Source of the DNA: Pseudomonadota bacterium
GTDB taxonomy: Bacteria > Pseudomonadota > Gammaproteobacteria > Acidiferrobacterales > UBA6901
Assembly (NCBI GenBank): GCA_021790335.1
Contig: JAJYEE010000026.1
Coordinates: forward strand, 1 to 34,753
Direction of reading: 5' to 3'
DNA: 34,753 nt
The translations under genes were made by a program, and so were the position numbers. Positions 1 through 8,882 of this stretch are shown here, piece after piece. Under the pieces are notes generated by a model. It saw only the letters and a list, made by a program, of their open reading frames with translations. It was not told the origin of the DNA and did not search any database. The stretch's first letter is position 1, and every line of letters starts with the position of its first letter.

Positions 1-122
1 GCTCCGGCAACCTGCGACTGGCGGAGAGCGCGACAAAGCTCCTTCGCTTCTCCGAATTTGGCGCAACTGTTGACCAGCGTCATCGTCTTGTCGGCTGAAA
101 TACGGAAAATGAAATACGGCAT
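1..122 (-). CDS. Conserved small hypothetical protein, N-terminal part (runs off left edge)
   Basis: The minus strand reads open from an ATG at 122 to the window edge, giving about 40 residues beginning MPYFIFRISADKTMTLVN and continuing with KFGEAKELCRALR. A GGAG Shine-Dalgarno sequence lies 9 bases upstream of the ATG, and a TAAAAT -10-like element lies a little further up. The opening MPY(F/V)-x-(F/Y)-(R/K)-I and the later 'EAKxLxRxLR' resemble a small conserved protein of unknown function that I recall from gammaproteobacteria; this is from memory, not a search. It is divergent from xseB. The C-terminus lies outside the window, so length and function cannot be stated. Confidence 0.65.
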   Translation of the reverse strand, partial: MPYFIFRISADKTMTLVNSCAKFGEAKELCRALRQSQVAG

Positions 123-531
123 GGCCGCAGTCTCCGGAAGATGTATTGGGGCTATTTTATCCATATCGGCCAATTCGAGATAGGCTCGGCCGAAAACCAA
201 GCCGGCCGAAGAGGCATGCCCGTCAAGATACCTCCCAAACACATGGGGTATTCGACGCAATCATGAAAGAAGCCGTGGCAGACCGGACCCGTTATGCGTG
301 GATGAAGTCGCTGAACCGGTCGCAGCCCGTCGGCACGTCTTGGGGCCCGAAAAAGATTGGGTGAACGCTGCAAGCGTTCCGTACGCAGGCCTCGACAGCA
401 GCGCCGGCCGGAGCGCTTACTGGTTTGTGCGGTACGGCCTGGTCCGGGGCCACAACCGACCGGAGGATGTCGCGACAGGGATGCCATGAGTTAACATCTG
501 GGTTCGCATACCGATATCCCTGGGAACCACA
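123..531. other. Intergenic region between the left-edge gene and xseB
   Basis: This 409-bp divergent region holds no gene I can support. The short open frames in it overlap one another on both strands, have no good ribosome site and show no recognisable family. A perfect 7-bp stem with a 3-base loop is present at 363-379 (GAACGCT/AGCGTTC). No tRNA-like or riboswitch-like pattern was recognised. It presumably holds the promoters of both flanking genes. Confidence 0.5.
154..159 (-). promoter_or_regulatory. Possible -10 element for the left-edge gene
   Basis: The minus strand reads TAAAAT here (5 of 6 to TATAAT). Transcription would start near 147, leaving a leader of about 25 bases before the ATG at 122. 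No convincing -35 hexamer is seen 16-18 bases upstream, so this is a weak call. Confidence 0.3.
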
Positions 532-774
532 GTGCCTAAAAAGACATCGATGCCGAATTTCGAAGCGGCGCTCGCCGAACTGGAACAGCTGGTCGAGAAA
601 ATGGAAAGCGGCAACCAGACCCTGGAGGAAGCGCTTAAGTCGTTTCAGCGCGGCATAGAATTGACGCGCGCCTGCCAGGAGGGCCTCAAGGAGGCCGAAC
701 AGCGCGTGGAAAAACTGGTGCAGCAGAACGGCATCGTGGCCGTCGAACCGTACCAGGGTAACGATTCCGCTTGA
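532..774 (+). CDS. xseB: Exodeoxyribonuclease VII small subunit
   Basis: This 80-residue protein is the small subunit of exonuclease VII, which with XseA degrades single-stranded DNA to oligonucleotides in the cytoplasm. The family signature is clear: NFEAALAELEQLVEKMESG near residue 9, then LEEALKSFQRGIELTRACQ and a helical, charged C-terminus. The length is typical. I take the GTG at 532, because the lysine-rich 'MPKKTSMPNFEAAL' beginning matches the family; an ATG at 553 is an alternative. The stop overlaps the TTG start of ispA by four bases. The xseB-ispA-dxs order is common in proteobacteria. No xseA is seen here. Confidence 0.95.
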   Translation: MPKKTSMPNFEAALAELEQLVEKMESGNQTLEEALKSFQRGIELTRACQEGLKEAEQRVEKLVQQNGIVAVEPYQGNDSA

Positions 775-1664
775 GCTTCCTGCACCACTTTCTGCCCAGC
801 AGTCAGGAACGGGTGGAGCAGGCTCTGGATCGCCACCTGCCTTCCGCCCAGACCGAACCGCGGCGCCTGCATGAAGCCATGCGATACGCCGCCCTGAGCG
901 GCGGGAAGAGGCTGCGCGCGGCGCTGGTCTATGCGACCGGAGAGACGCTCGGCGCCAGGCCGGAGCAGCTCGACGCGCCGGCAAGCGCCCTGGAACTGAT
1001 TCATGCCTACTCGCTCATTCATGATGACCTGCCCGCCATGGACAATGACGATCTGCGCCGTGGCAAACCATCCTGCCACCGGGCGTTTGACGAGGCGACG
1101 GCGCTGCTCGCCGGCGATGCGCTTCAGACACGGGCATTCGAGATCCTCACCACCGCCGCAGATCCTTCCATAAGCGCACAGCGGCGACTCGATATGGTCG
1201 CACGTCTCGCCGAAGCCGCCGGATCCCTCGGCATGGCCGGCGGTCAGGCGATCGACCTTCAGGCAGTCGGCCGCACGCTGGATCTCGCCGAACTCGAAAA
1301 CATGCACGCACGCAAGACCGGCGCGCTGTTCCGGGCAACCGTTGCGCTCGGCGCCCTTAGCGCCCCCCGGGTATCCGCCACAACGCTGGCGGCGCTCGAC
1401 CGCTATGCGGCATGCATCGGGCTGGCCTTCCAGATTACCGACGACATCCTCGACGTGGAAGCCAGCACAGCGACGCTCGGCAAACCCCAGGGCAGTGACC
1501 AGCGCCGTAGAAAACCCACCTATTCCGCCATTCTCGGAATTGAACGCGCACGGGCCCTTGCCTGCGCCCAGCACGAGGCGGCTCTCGCCAGCCTCGCCGG
1601 TTTGGGGGATAATATGCAGTTACTCGTGGAAATCGCCGGATACATTCAAGACCGAACCCGCTAA
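771..1664 (+). CDS. ispA: Polyprenyl (farnesyl/geranyl) diphosphate synthase
   Basis: A 297-residue all-helical trans-prenyltransferase. It condenses isopentenyl diphosphate with allylic diphosphates to make the C15 precursor for quinones, undecaprenyl carriers and (if present) carotenoids. The first aspartate-rich motif [10 protein letters not shown] is at residues 85-94 and the second, DDILD, at 224-228. The GGKRLRA substrate-binding motif is near residue 44 and GGQAIDL near 157. The start is TTG at 771, overlapping the xseB stop, so translation is probably coupled. The stop overlaps the dxs ATG by one base. Product chain length (C15 versus C20) cannot be settled from the sequence alone, but the position beside xseB and dxs favours ispA. 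Confidence 0.93.
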   Translation: MSFLHHFLPSSQERVEQALDRHLPSAQTEPRRLHEAMRYAALSGGKRLRAALVYATGETLGARPEQLDAPASALELIHAYSLIHDDLPAMDNDDLRRGKPSCHRAFDEATALLAGDALQTRAFEILTTAADPSISAQRRLDMVARLAEAAGSLGMAGGQAIDLQAVGRTLDLAELENMHARKTGALFRATVALGALSAPRVSATTLAALDRYAACIGLAFQITDDILDVEASTATLGKPQGSDQRRRKPTYSAILGIERARALACAQHEAALASLAGLGDNMQLLVEIAGYIQDRTR

Positions 1665-3550
1665 TGCCCTTCCAGAACGACTACCGCTTGCTGCAACAGG
1701 TTGATTTTCCGGAAGACCTGAGGCGCTTGAATGAGTCCGAGCTGCCTGCGCTCGCGGCAGAACTGCGCCGGTTCCTGATAGGAACGGTCAGCAAGACCGG
1801 CGGGCATCTGGCCGCCGGACTCGGCACCGTGGAGCTGACCATCGCTCTGCACTATGTCTTCAATACGCCCGAGGACCGTCTGGTGTGGGATGTTGGCCAC
1901 CAGACCTATCCTCATAAGATCCTCACGGGGCGGCGCGAGCGCATGGCCAGCCTGCGCCAGAAGGGGGGTCTGTCGGGATTTCCGCGCCGCGCCGAAAGCT
2001 CTTACGACACCTTCGGTGTGGGTCATGCGAGCACATCGGTGGGCGCTGCCCTGGGCATGGCCGTTGCGGCAGCCCGCGAGGGGTCGGATCGCAATGTCGT
2101 GGCAATCATCGGCGACGGCGCACTCAGCGGCGGCATGGCATTCGAAGCGCTCAACAATGCCGGCAACATGGATGCCAACCTGCTCGTCGTGCTCAACGAC
2201 AACGACATGTCCATTTCGCCCAACGTCGGCGCGATGTCGAATTATCTCGCCCGCATTCTCTCCGGAAAGGTCTACGCGACCGTGCGCGAAGGCAGCAAGA
2301 CGGTGCTCTCCACCCTTCCCCCGGTCTTGGAACTGGCCAAACGCGCGGAAGAACACATGAAGGGCATGATCATGCCGGGCACCTTCTTCGAGGAGCTCGG
2401 GTTCAATTACTTCGGGCCCATCGACGGCCACAATCTGCACACCCTGGTCAAGACATTGCGCAACCTGCGTGGTCTCAGGGGTCCGCGCTTTCTGCATATC
2501 GTCACGCGCAAAGGCAAGGGTTATGAGCCCGCGGAGGGCGATCCCTGCGTCTACCACGGCGTCACGCCTTTTGATCCGGCCACCGGAAAGATGGAGAAGA
2601 AGCCTGCCCGCAAAACCTACACGCAGGTCTTCGGCGAGTGGCTGTGCGACATGGCGGCCTGCGATCCGCGGCTGATTGCCATCACGCCGGCGATGCGGGA
2701 AGGCTCCGGGCTGGTGGCTTTCTCGGAGCGTTTTCCGGACCGCTACTTCGACGTCGGTATCGCTGAACAGCATGCCCTTACTTTCGCCGCCGGTCTTGCC
2801 TGCGAGGGTCTGAAGCCGGTGGTGGCCATCTATTCGACTTTCCTGCAGCGCGCCTATGACCAGCTGATCCATGACATCTGTCTGCAGAATCTCCCGGTGA
2901 CCTTTGCGGTCGACCGCGCTGGTCTGGTCGGCCCCGACGGTCCGACCCATGCCGGCAGCTTCGACCTAAGCTATCTGCGTTGTCTGCCGAACATCACCGT
3001 GATGACGCCATCGGACGAAAACGAATGCCGGCAGATGCTCTATACCGCTTTCAGCCAGGATAGTCCGGCGGTGGTGCGCTACCCACGCGGCAGCGGGCGC
3101 GGCGTAGAGCTCGACCCGGTCATGAGCGCCTTGCCTGTCGGAAAGGCGGAGCTGCGCCGGCGCGGCAAGGGCGTGGCAATTCTGGCATTCGGCTCCCTGC
3201 TCCAACCCGTGCTCGCCGCCGCCGAAGAACTCAACGCCACCGTAGTCAACATGCGGTTCGTGAAACCACTGGATGCGGAAATGGTCCTAAACATGGCACG
3301 AACCCACGATTTTCTGGTCACCGTCGAGGAGAACACGGTACTGGGTGGCGCCGGCAGTGCCGTGACCGAAGCATTGGCGGACGCCGGCATCAGCACTCCC
3401 GTCCTCCATCTGGGTCTGCCCGACAGCTTCATCGATCAGGGCGAGCGCGAAGAGTTGCTGATCCAGTGCGGGCTGGACGCATCGGGGATTCGGCGCGCCA
3501 TCCAGGCTGCAACGCCCGCTGGCCTTGTCAGAATGCCGGGCAAAGCTTAA
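1664..3550 (+). CDS. dxs: 1-Deoxy-D-xylulose-5-phosphate synthase
   Basis: This 628-residue thiamine diphosphate enzyme condenses pyruvate with glyceraldehyde 3-phosphate in the first step of the MEP isoprenoid pathway. Visible features are the N-terminal '[16 protein letters not shown]' and [14 protein letters not shown], and the ThDP-binding [18 protein letters not shown] motif ending in a conserved asparagine (about residues 150-180). The pyrimidine-domain '[18 protein letters not shown]' carries the catalytic glutamate, followed by [16 protein letters not shown]. The length is normal. The ATG overlaps the ispA stop. With ispA this forms a compact isoprenoid operon, and no gene follows on the same strand for over 370 bp. 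Confidence 0.97.
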   Translation: MPFQNDYRLLQQVDFPEDLRRLNESELPALAAELRRFLIGTVSKTGGHLAAGLGTVELTIALHYVFNTPEDRLVWDVGHQTYPHKILTGRRERMASLRQKGGLSGFPRRAESSYDTFGVGHASTSVGAALGMAVAAAREGSDRNVVAIIGDGALSGGMAFEALNNAGNMDANLLVVLNDNDMSISPNVGAMSNYLARILSGKVYATVREGSKTVLSTLPPVLELAKRAEEHMKGMIMPGTFFEELGFNYFGPIDGHNLHTLVKTLRNLRGLRGPRFLHIVTRKGKGYEPAEGDPCVYHGVTPFDPATGKMEKKPARKTYTQVFGEWLCDMAACDPRLIAITPAMREGSGLVAFSERFPDRYFDVGIAEQHALTFAAGLACEGLKPVVAIYSTFLQRAYDQLIHDICLQNLPVTFAVDRAGLVGPDGPTHAGSFDLSYLRCLPNITVMTPSDENECRQMLYTAFSQDSPAVVRYPRGSGRGVELDPVMSALPVGKAELRRRGKGVAILAFGSLLQPVLAAAEELNATVVNMRFVKPLDAEMVLNMARTHDFLVTVEENTVLGGAGSAVTEALADAGISTPVLHLGLPDSFIDQGEREELLIQCGLDASGIRRAIQAATPAGLVRMPGKA

Positions 3551-3552
3551 AC

Positions 3553-3569
3553 TTGACGAAATTCGTCAA
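3553..3569. promoter_or_regulatory. Perfect 17-bp palindrome just after dxs
   Basis: Arms TTGACGAA and TTCGTCAA flank a single central A, starting two bases after the dxs stop codon. As DNA it looks like a dimeric repressor operator. As RNA it could form a 7-bp stem with a 3-base loop. No T-tract follows, so it is not a standard intrinsic terminator. The binding protein, if any, is unknown. Confidence 0.45.
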
Positions 3570-3673
3570 CAATGTCGGTGCGATGAGCACCAGCGGGTCC
3601 CAAGAAGCCGTAGGTCAGGCTCCGACCGACGCCGCAGGTCCTGTCCCGATGCGCGCATGGATTGGAACCGGCG

Positions 3674-3752
3674 GCGGCTCGTGGGCAAACGCAGCCTTCA
3701 CGGGTCCGGTCGGTTTTCCGGACCTGTGAAGGCAGTTGCCGCATCATGCCGC
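3674..3752 (+). ncRNA. Possible structured RNA: long imperfect stem-loop upstream of folE2
   Basis: Three stacked helices are visible. GCGGC at 3674-3678 pairs with GCCGC at 3748-3752. GGCAA at 3684-3688 pairs with TTGCC at 3736-3740. A 16-bp helix at 3694-3709/3718-3733 (one G-T pair) closes an 8-base loop at 3710-3717. A smaller hairpin GGTGC/GCACC sits at 3577-3591. I do not recognise a known riboswitch, and 6S, tmRNA, RNase P and SRP RNA hallmarks are absent. The strand is assigned only because folE2 lies downstream; the structure itself is symmetrical. Confidence 0.4.
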
Positions 3753-3886
3753 GGTGGTCAGGGGGCTTTTAGGCTTTTATCCGCATCCGGTCCGCCCGGC
3801 TAACCCCGTCGACCCCGCGATATCCGGCCGAGAACCTTCTTCGACCGGGTTACGCGTGATGTCTGGCGCTCAAAGACAAATTCCTC

Positions 3887-3908
3887 CCCTGACCGGTGTC
3901 AGGGTTTT
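3887..3908 (+). terminator. Terminator-like hairpin just before folE2
   Basis: A 6-bp stem CCCTGA/TCAGGG with a 6-base loop is followed directly by TTTT. It lies only 15 bases before the folE2 ATG and just ahead of its GGAGG ribosome site (3915-3919). It could end an upstream leader transcript, or act as an attenuator for folE2. The stem and T-run are short, so its strength is uncertain. Confidence 0.4.
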
Positions 3909-3923
3909 CGTTGCGGAGGTTTT

Positions 3924-4751
3924 ATGAAGGCCACTGTCAATAAAGCCGGAAAGGTCGCGATCAGTTCCATCGTGGACGTCCAGAACAAACCGGACACGCG
4001 CCACATTGCGATCGACAAGGTGGGCATCAAGGACATCCGTCACCCGGTACGCGTCAAAGATCGCAGCCAGGGAGAGCAGCACACGATCGCCCATTTCAAC
4101 ATGTACGTTGAGCTGCCGCACAACTTCAAGGGAACCCACATGTCGCGTTTCGTGGAGATTCTCAACAGCCACGATCCGGAGATATCGGTCGAATCATTCA
4201 AAGACATGCTGACCGAGATGAGCGCCCGCCTCGAGGCCAACACCGGGCATATCGAGATGAGTTTTCCGTATTTCATCGACAAGTCCGCTCCGGTGTCCGG
4301 CGTCCACAGTCTCCTCGACTATCAGGTGACTTTCCTCGGAGAAATCCGCGACGGCCGTCATGTGATGACCATCAAGGTGGTGGTTCCGGTGACCAGCCTG
4401 TGCCCATGCTCGAAGGAAATATCCAAATACGGTGCGCACAACCAGCGCTCGCACGTTACCGTAACGGTTCGCACGAATACTTTTGTCTGGGTCGAGGACC
4501 TCATCGATCTTGTCGAGAAACAGGCAAGCTGCGAACTGTATGGGCTGTTGAAACGGCCGGATGAGAAGTACGTGACCGAACGCGCCTATGAGAATCCCAA
4601 GTTCGTCGAGGACATGGTGCGTGACGTCGCCGCCCACCTTAACATGGACGAGCGCATCGACGCCTACACGGTCGAGTCGGAAAACTTCGAATCAATCCAC
4701 AATCATTCCGCCTACGCAATGATCTGGAGGGACAAAACCCAGTCCCGCTGA
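3924..4751 (+). CDS. folE2: GTP cyclohydrolase I, type IB (FolE2)
   Basis: This 275-residue enzyme converts GTP to 7,8-dihydroneopterin triphosphate, feeding tetrahydrofolate and related pterin pathways. It belongs to the FolE2/MptA family, unrelated in sequence to classical FolE and not strictly zinc dependent. The diagnostic [10 protein letters not shown] motif lies around residues 158-167 with Cys160 and Cys162, followed by [10 protein letters not shown] (171-180). N-terminal features include [11 protein letters not shown] and [10 protein letters not shown]. The length is typical. GGAGG four bases before the ATG fixes the start. In many proteobacteria FolE2 backs up FolE under zinc limitation, but no Zur-type box was recognised upstream here. 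The gene stands alone behind a structured 373-bp leader region. Confidence 0.95.
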   Translation: MKATVNKAGKVAISSIVDVQNKPDTRHIAIDKVGIKDIRHPVRVKDRSQGEQHTIAHFNMYVELPHNFKGTHMSRFVEILNSHDPEISVESFKDMLTEMSARLEANTGHIEMSFPYFIDKSAPVSGVHSLLDYQVTFLGEIRDGRHVMTIKVVVPVTSLCPCSKEISKYGAHNQRSHVTVTVRTNTFVWVEDLIDLVEKQASCELYGLLKRPDEKYVTERAYENPKFVEDMVRDVAAHLNMDERIDAYTVESENFESIHNHSAYAMIWRDKTQSR

Positions 4752-4773
4752 ACCGGCAAACAGACCGCTGCGC

Positions 4774-4800
4774 TACCGGCCGCTACGATGGCGGCCGGTA
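4774..4800. terminator. Stem-loop between convergent folE2 and the small membrane-protein gene
   Basis: A perfect 10-bp inverted repeat (TACCGGCCGC/GCGGCCGGTA, 7-base loop) lies between the two convergent genes and covers the stop codon of the minus-strand gene (4783-4785). It has no T-run on either side. It may be a bidirectional terminator or an mRNA-stabilising hairpin. Confidence 0.5.
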
Positions 4801-5220
4801 GAGAGAAACCAGCACTACCGTCGCAGCGCACAACAGCAGGCTCTGCACGGCATTGCGCGTAAGAAAATAGTGCATCACTCCGGCGAGCGCCGGAAAGTCC
4901 GCGACGCTGACCCCTATCATCAACCGCCGACGCAGGATCATGGCTCGTTCGTAGTGGCTTGCGCCGGTCGCGCCGCCTGCACGGCTTGCCTGCCAATACC
5001 GGCGCAGCATCGGTATCGATGGAATCGCCAGCAGGACCCCGGCCAGAAGGGTATAAGGTCCGACGGTGGGCAGCAACGGACGTGCGGGCACGAACCGCTG
5101 GGTGGCCAGTATGAGAAGCGGCAAAAACAAGGAATGGACCCATGAGAGCAGCCAGACGTTGGCGACCTCGGGCGTGGGGCCCGTGCAAGCTTCCGAAGCT
5201 GGGATTTTTTCGATCATCAT
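4783..5220 (-). CDS. Small integral membrane protein, unknown function
   Basis: I start this at the ATG at 5220 (145 residues, MMIEKIPASEACTG) because AGGAAGA sits just upstream; a longer frame begins at 5262. Hydrophobic stretches are seen around WLLSWVHSLFLPLLILA, GPYTLLAGVLLAIPSIPML, GVSVADFPALAGVMHYFL and SLLLCAATVVLVSL, giving three to four membrane segments. Between the second and third is a basic loop, RRYWQASRAGG...RAMILRRRL. No family is recognised. It is the last gene of the long minus-strand block, 184 bp after the hydrogenase protease, so a link to the hydrogenase is possible but unproven. Confidence 0.6.
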   Translation of the reverse strand: MMIEKIPASEACTGPTPEVANVWLLSWVHSLFLPLLILATQRFVPARPLLPTVGPYTLLAGVLLAIPSIPMLRRYWQASRAGGATGASHYERAMILRRRLMIGVSVADFPALAGVMHYFLTRNAVQSLLLCAATVVLVSLYRPPS

Positions 5221-5404
5221 TTCTTCCTGCACCGTGCGGGGAATGCTTTGTCGCTGCGACAAGGCGCGGCAATAATAAAACTATTCCCTTGCACACCGCC
5301 ACCGCTCCTCGATTTCCGGCCCGCTGGCCAGGCAGGAATGTCCCTAAACGGCTGAAAAACGACCTGCCCGGTACGCTGTGATCCGGCGCAAGCACATCGC
5401 CCGG

Positions 5405-5929
5405 TCAGTCATCTTGCCGAGCGGACGCACCGCGATCGGCCCCGGCGCGGGAGATCTGATCAAGCACTTCGCGCTCAACGGCCGCAACGAGACCGGGCAT
5501 TGCCGCCGTTACCGCCGGACTGAGAACTTCACCGCCGGTGTCGGCGATTTCAAGACCGAAAACCGCCACCCGCGGCGGCAGACATCCCATTACCCGGCCG
5601 AGCTCAAGCGCCGCAACCAGGCCAAATCCGTGACTCGACAGCGGACCCGCCGCGCGGCCGATCTCATCGCCAGCCAGTCTGTGCAACGTCCCCGGAGCGA
5701 GACCAGCATGAACAGCGTCCACAACAATGAGTGCGGTCAGGCCTTCAAGTCCCTGCAGCAGATCCATTCCTGGCCGGTCGCGCTCGGCAATTGTCAGTGT
5801 CGGCGGCGGGAGTGCGGCCAGACCGGTCGAGCGGCGCAACTCCCCGGCTGCAACCCAGCCCAGCCGGTCATCCCCGTGCGGGGAACCCACACCGACAATG
5901 TGTATCCGGATATCTGTGGAGATGTTCAC
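5405..5929 (-). CDS. Hydrogenase maturation protease (M52 family) for the group 3b hydrogenase
   Basis: This 174-residue protein belongs to the HyaD/HycI/HoxW endopeptidases. These recognise nickel in the large-subunit precursor and cut off its C-terminal tail. The N-terminal fold IRIHIVGVGSPHGDDRLGW (about 8-25) corresponds to the family GxGN-x4-DDGxG motif, with Ser in place of the usual Asn. IVVDAVHAG supplies the central aspartate and SSHGFGLVAALELGRVMG the histidine. It lies 28 bp after hydA, whose nine-residue tail is its likely target. The start is GTG at 5929 without a strong ribosome site, so translation may depend on coupling. A separate protease (24285-24755) serves the other hydrogenase. 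Confidence 0.88.
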   Translation of the reverse strand: MNISTDIRIHIVGVGSPHGDDRLGWVAAGELRRSTGLAALPPPTLTIAERDRPGMDLLQGLEGLTALIVVDAVHAGLAPGTLHRLAGDEIGRAAGPLSSHGFGLVAALELGRVMGCLPPRVAVFGLEIADTGGEVLSPAVTAAMPGLVAAVEREVLDQISRAGADRGASARQDD

Positions 5930-5957
5930 TGCGTGGATGCAACGCGGCCGGTGCCGT

Positions 5958-7256
5958 TCAGCAGCGCTCTACACGCAGGTCGAGAAAATGCGTTGCGCAG
6001 GAAATGCATGGATCGTAGCTGCGGATGACCATCTCGCAGCGCCGGCGCAGCTCGTCGTCGCTGCGATCGAGGCCAAGCGCCTCAAGGCTTTGACGCAGAT
6101 CGGCTTCGATACGGGCCTGATTCTGGCTTGTGGGAGGCACGATTCGGGCACGCACGACGCGGCCATCCTCCTGTACGTCATAACGGTGCCACAGCATGCC
6201 GCGCGGCGCTTCAGTGCCGGCAATCGCGACCCCCGCCCTGGGCACCACCGCTGCGTGCGCCGCCTCCGGAATGCGATAGTCCTTCAGGATACGCGCTGCT
6301 TCCAGGACCGCATAGTAGATCTCGGCGGCACGCGCGACAATAGCGTGGAACGGATTGCGGCTGGGCCAGACTATCCCGCTTTCATCGAGCGCCGCACGCA
6401 CCGCAGCCGGCAGTCTTTCGAGGTTGAGATTGACACGGGCAAGCGGGCCGACCAGATATGGCTGCCCGTTCAGCAGACAGTATAATGCGGTCGAATGCGC
6501 GACCTGCTGTTCGGAAAAATGCGATTCGAACTCGTCTATCCCGGCATCGAGACCGGCGCTGGATGCCAGACGACCGGCGTTCATCGGATACTCGGCGGTA
6601 TGCCGCAACGATACGCTCACAAAACGCTGCTCCGCTGCCGGAAGATCGAGCGCCGCAGCCCAGCGCACCAACGCCTCGGTGTCGGGTATCGCCGCCGACA
6701 GGCGGGTGTAGATTTCGGTCACATCGGAGCGCGCGGGTACATGATGGAACCCGCCGACTCGCACGCCTACGGGGTGTACCGAGCGCGCCCCGAACAGACG
6801 GATGATGTCATTGCCGAGCGCCTGAAGCAGCAGCCCCCGGCGCACGATGTCCGGGTGGTCGCGCGCCATGGCAATGGCATTGTCATAACCGAGCAGATCG
6901 GGCGCCGCCAGCAGGTGGATATGCAGCGCATGGCTTTGCATCCACTCTCCGCAATACAGCACGCGGCGCATGTCCCGCACCCAGGAACCCGGGTCCACAC
7001 CGAACAGTCGCTCGAATGCGTGCACGGCACTCATCTGATAGGCGACCGGGCAGATACCACAGATGCGCGCAACCAGATCCGGAACTTCGCCGTGATCGCG
7101 GCCCTCGAGGATCTTTTCGAACAGGCGCGGTGGCTCGAAAATGCGCAGCCTCACGGCCGTGACGTCCTGCCCCTGGGTCCGGATCTCCAGAGCACCCTCG
7201 CCTTCCACACGCGCCAGCACCGGGACGCGGATATCGATATTGCGCTGCTCAGTCAT
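5958..7256 (-). CDS. hydA: Group 3b [NiFe] hydrogenase large (alpha) subunit
   Basis: This 432-residue subunit carries the Ni-Fe active site of a cytoplasmic NAD(P)-linked hydrogenase (sulfhydrogenase type). The N-terminal nickel motif RICGICPVAYQMSAVHAFE begins at residue 64. The C-terminal motif DPCISCATH lies at 415-423 and is followed by a nine-residue tail, FLDLRVERC, expected to be removed after nickel insertion. All four cysteines are present. The short length and the closing sequence fit group 3b or 3d better than group 1. The ATG at 7256 overlaps the hydD stop by eight bases. Gene order hydB-hydG-hydD-hydA matches the Pyrococcus sulfhydrogenase operon, which supports group 3b. Confidence 0.95.
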   Translation of the reverse strand: MTEQRNIDIRVPVLARVEGEGALEIRTQGQDVTAVRLRIFEPPRLFEKILEGRDHGEVPDLVARICGICPVAYQMSAVHAFERLFGVDPGSWVRDMRRVLYCGEWMQSHALHIHLLAAPDLLGYDNAIAMARDHPDIVRRGLLLQALGNDIIRLFGARSVHPVGVRVGGFHHVPARSDVTEIYTRLSAAIPDTEALVRWAAALDLPAAEQRFVSVSLRHTAEYPMNAGRLASSAGLDAGIDEFESHFSEQQVAHSTALYCLLNGQPYLVGPLARVNLNLERLPAAVRAALDESGIVWPSRNPFHAIVARAAEIYYAVLEAARILKDYRIPEAAHAAVVPRAGVAIAGTEAPRGMLWHRYDVQEDGRVVRARIVPPTSQNQARIEADLRQSLEALGLDRSDDELRRRCEMVIRSYDPCISCATHFLDLRVERC

Positions 7257-8046
7257 GCTCGTGCACCCGTCGCAGTCCGGCTTCGGTAAACGGCGGCGCA
7301 CCGTTGTTGATCGACAGGAAGCACCGGCCGATCGCCGCGGGTGCAAGTCCCAGGCCCTCCAGACGCCGACCGAGCACCTCGGTGTTGGGATTTTCCGCCG
7401 GGCCGTAACACGCATAGCAATCACGCCCGAAGCTCGGGCACAGGGCCCCGCAACCAGTGCGGGTAACCGGTCCCATGCAGGGCAGCCCGTGCGCAACCAT
7501 GACGCACACGACCTGCGCGCGCTTGCACTCCAGGCACACCTTGTCATGCTCTTCGAACGGTGCCACACCGAAGAGCAGCGCACGCACCGCCGCGATAAGT
7601 TGCCGGCTGTTCACCGGACATCCCCACAGCTCCAGATCGACCTTCACGTGCTGGGCCACCGCCGTGGACGATTGCAGGCTATCAACATAGTCCGGCGAGG
7701 CATACACGTCCGCGATCCACGCCTGTCCGTCCGCGAGGTTACGCAGCGCTTGCAGGCCGCCGGCGGTTGCACAGGCGCCGATGGCGACCAGAAAGCGGCT
7801 GCGGGCCCGTACCCGCTGAATGCGCTCGACGTCCTTGGCGGTGCTGATGCTGCCCTCGACGAAGGCGATGTCGACCGGCGCCTCGGGATTGACCTGACCA
7901 GCTTCGGCGAAATGCACGAACTCCACCAGCGACGACAGAAGCAGCAGATCCTCACCGAGATTGAGCAATGCCAGCTGACAGCCATCGCAGGATGCGAACT
8001 TGTGGACCGCGGCACGCGGCCTGTCTTTCGCGACAACCGTCGACAT
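7249..8046 (-). CDS. hydD: Group 3b [NiFe] hydrogenase small (delta) subunit
   Basis: This 265-residue iron-sulfur subunit passes electrons between the Ni-Fe site and the diaphorase part. The proximal cluster motif CDGCQLALLN begins at Cys20, GACATAGGLQAL follows in mid-protein, then WGCPVNSRQL. The cysteine-rich segment 'CLECK...CMGPVTRTGCGALCPSFGRDCYACYGP' provides further cluster ligands. There is no Tat signal peptide, so the enzyme stays in the cytoplasm. The ATG at 8046 lies two bases after the hydG stop; longer upstream readings run into hydG and are not used. It overlaps hydA by eight bases. Confidence 0.94.
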   Translation of the reverse strand: MSTVVAKDRPRAAVHKFASCDGCQLALLNLGEDLLLLSSLVEFVHFAEAGQVNPEAPVDIAFVEGSISTAKDVERIQRVRARSRFLVAIGACATAGGLQALRNLADGQAWIADVYASPDYVDSLQSSTAVAQHVKVDLELWGCPVNSRQLIAAVRALLFGVAPFEEHDKVCLECKRAQVVCVMVAHGLPCMGPVTRTGCGALCPSFGRDCYACYGPAENPNTEVLGRRLEGLGLAPAAIGRCFLSINNGAPPFTEAGLRRVHEHD

Positions 8047-8048
8047 GG

Positions 8049-8882
8049 CTAAAGCCCCCTTACCGAAATCAGATCCTTGATCTCGGGGTAATTGAACACC
8101 GGCCCGTCCGTGCACACGAACTTCCCTCCGATCTGGCAATGACCGCAGCGGCCGACGGCGCATTGCATGCTGCGTTCCATGCTCAGCCATATCGCGCTTT
8201 CAGAAACGCCGCGCGCACGCAGCAGGTCGGCTGCAATATGCATCATACCCTCCGGTCCGCACATCATTACGATCGACTTATGCGCGTCGATGCGCGCTCG
8301 TGCAAACAGGTCGGTCACGTGCCCGACGTGCCATGGCCAGAGCGCGCTCCCGACATCGGCCGCTACCAGAACCTGGGTGTGTGCCAATGTACTCCAGCGG
8401 CGGTAGCGTTCAGCCCATATGAGGTCGTCCGCATGCTTCACGCCCTGCATGATGATAAGCTCCCCGAAGTTCCCGCGGCGTCTCATCACATAGTTGATCA
8501 CCGAGACCGCGGGTGCGCAGCCCAGACCTCCGGTTATGATCATGACATCACGTCCCAGCGCCTGCGGCAGAGGCCAGCCGCGTCCGTAGGGTCCACGAAT
8601 ACCCAGCCGGTCACCGGCGCGCAGCTGCGCCAAACCCCGCGTCACGCGCCCGACCGCCCGGATCGTGTGGTCGAACAGCGTGTCGTCGAGCGGGTCCGAC
8701 ACGATCGAAATCGGGACCTCACCGACGCCATACAGATAGAGCATGTTGAACTGGCCGGGAGCAAAGCGATAGCGGGCATGTCTCTCACTGTCGCGAAACC
8801 GAAGCCGCAGCGTAAAAACGGTCGGAGACTCGCGGACGCATTCCGCGACCTCCGCCTCATGCGGAAGAGAAAGCTCATTCAT
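8049..8882 (-). CDS. hydG: Group 3b hydrogenase FAD/NAD(P)-binding (gamma) subunit
   Basis: This 277-residue ferredoxin-reductase-like subunit exchanges electrons with NAD(P)H. The flavin-binding region holds [24 protein letters not shown] (about 40-63), and the nucleotide-binding region holds [17 protein letters not shown] (114-130) and MMCGPEGMM (207-214). A C-terminal 2Fe-2S motif [17 protein letters not shown] has cysteines 241, 246, 249 and 257. This architecture is that of the sulfhydrogenase gamma subunit and of the related dihydroorotate dehydrogenase electron-transfer subunit; the hydrogenase operon settles the assignment. It overlaps hydB by eight bases. NAD versus NADP preference cannot be read reliably from the sequence. 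Confidence 0.94.
   Translation of the reverse strand: MNELSLPHEAEVAECVRESPTVFTLRLRFRDSERHARYRFAPGQFNMLYLYGVGEVPISIVSDPLDDTLFDHTIRAVGRVTRGLAQLRAGDRLGIRGPYGRGWPLPQALGRDVMIITGGLGCAPAVSVINYVMRRRGNFGELIIMQGVKHADDLIWAERYRRWSTLAHTQVLVAADVGSALWPWHVGHVTDLFARARIDAHKSIVMMCGPEGMMHIAADLLRARGVSESAIWLSMERSMQCAVGRCGHCQIGGKFVCTDGPVFNYPEIKDLISVRGL

Noticed and set aside
1661-2950. A 429-codon open frame antisense to dxs
   Set aside because: It is the complement of a certain dxs frame in a GC-rich genome, has no recognisable motif or ribosome site, and such long shadow frames occur opposite most genes here.
3570-3830. 6S RNA or another housekeeping RNA upstream of folE2
   Set aside because: A long hairpin is present, but no closing stem with a central bulge and none of the conserved 6S, tmRNA, RNase P or SRP RNA motifs were found; kept only as an unnamed structured element.
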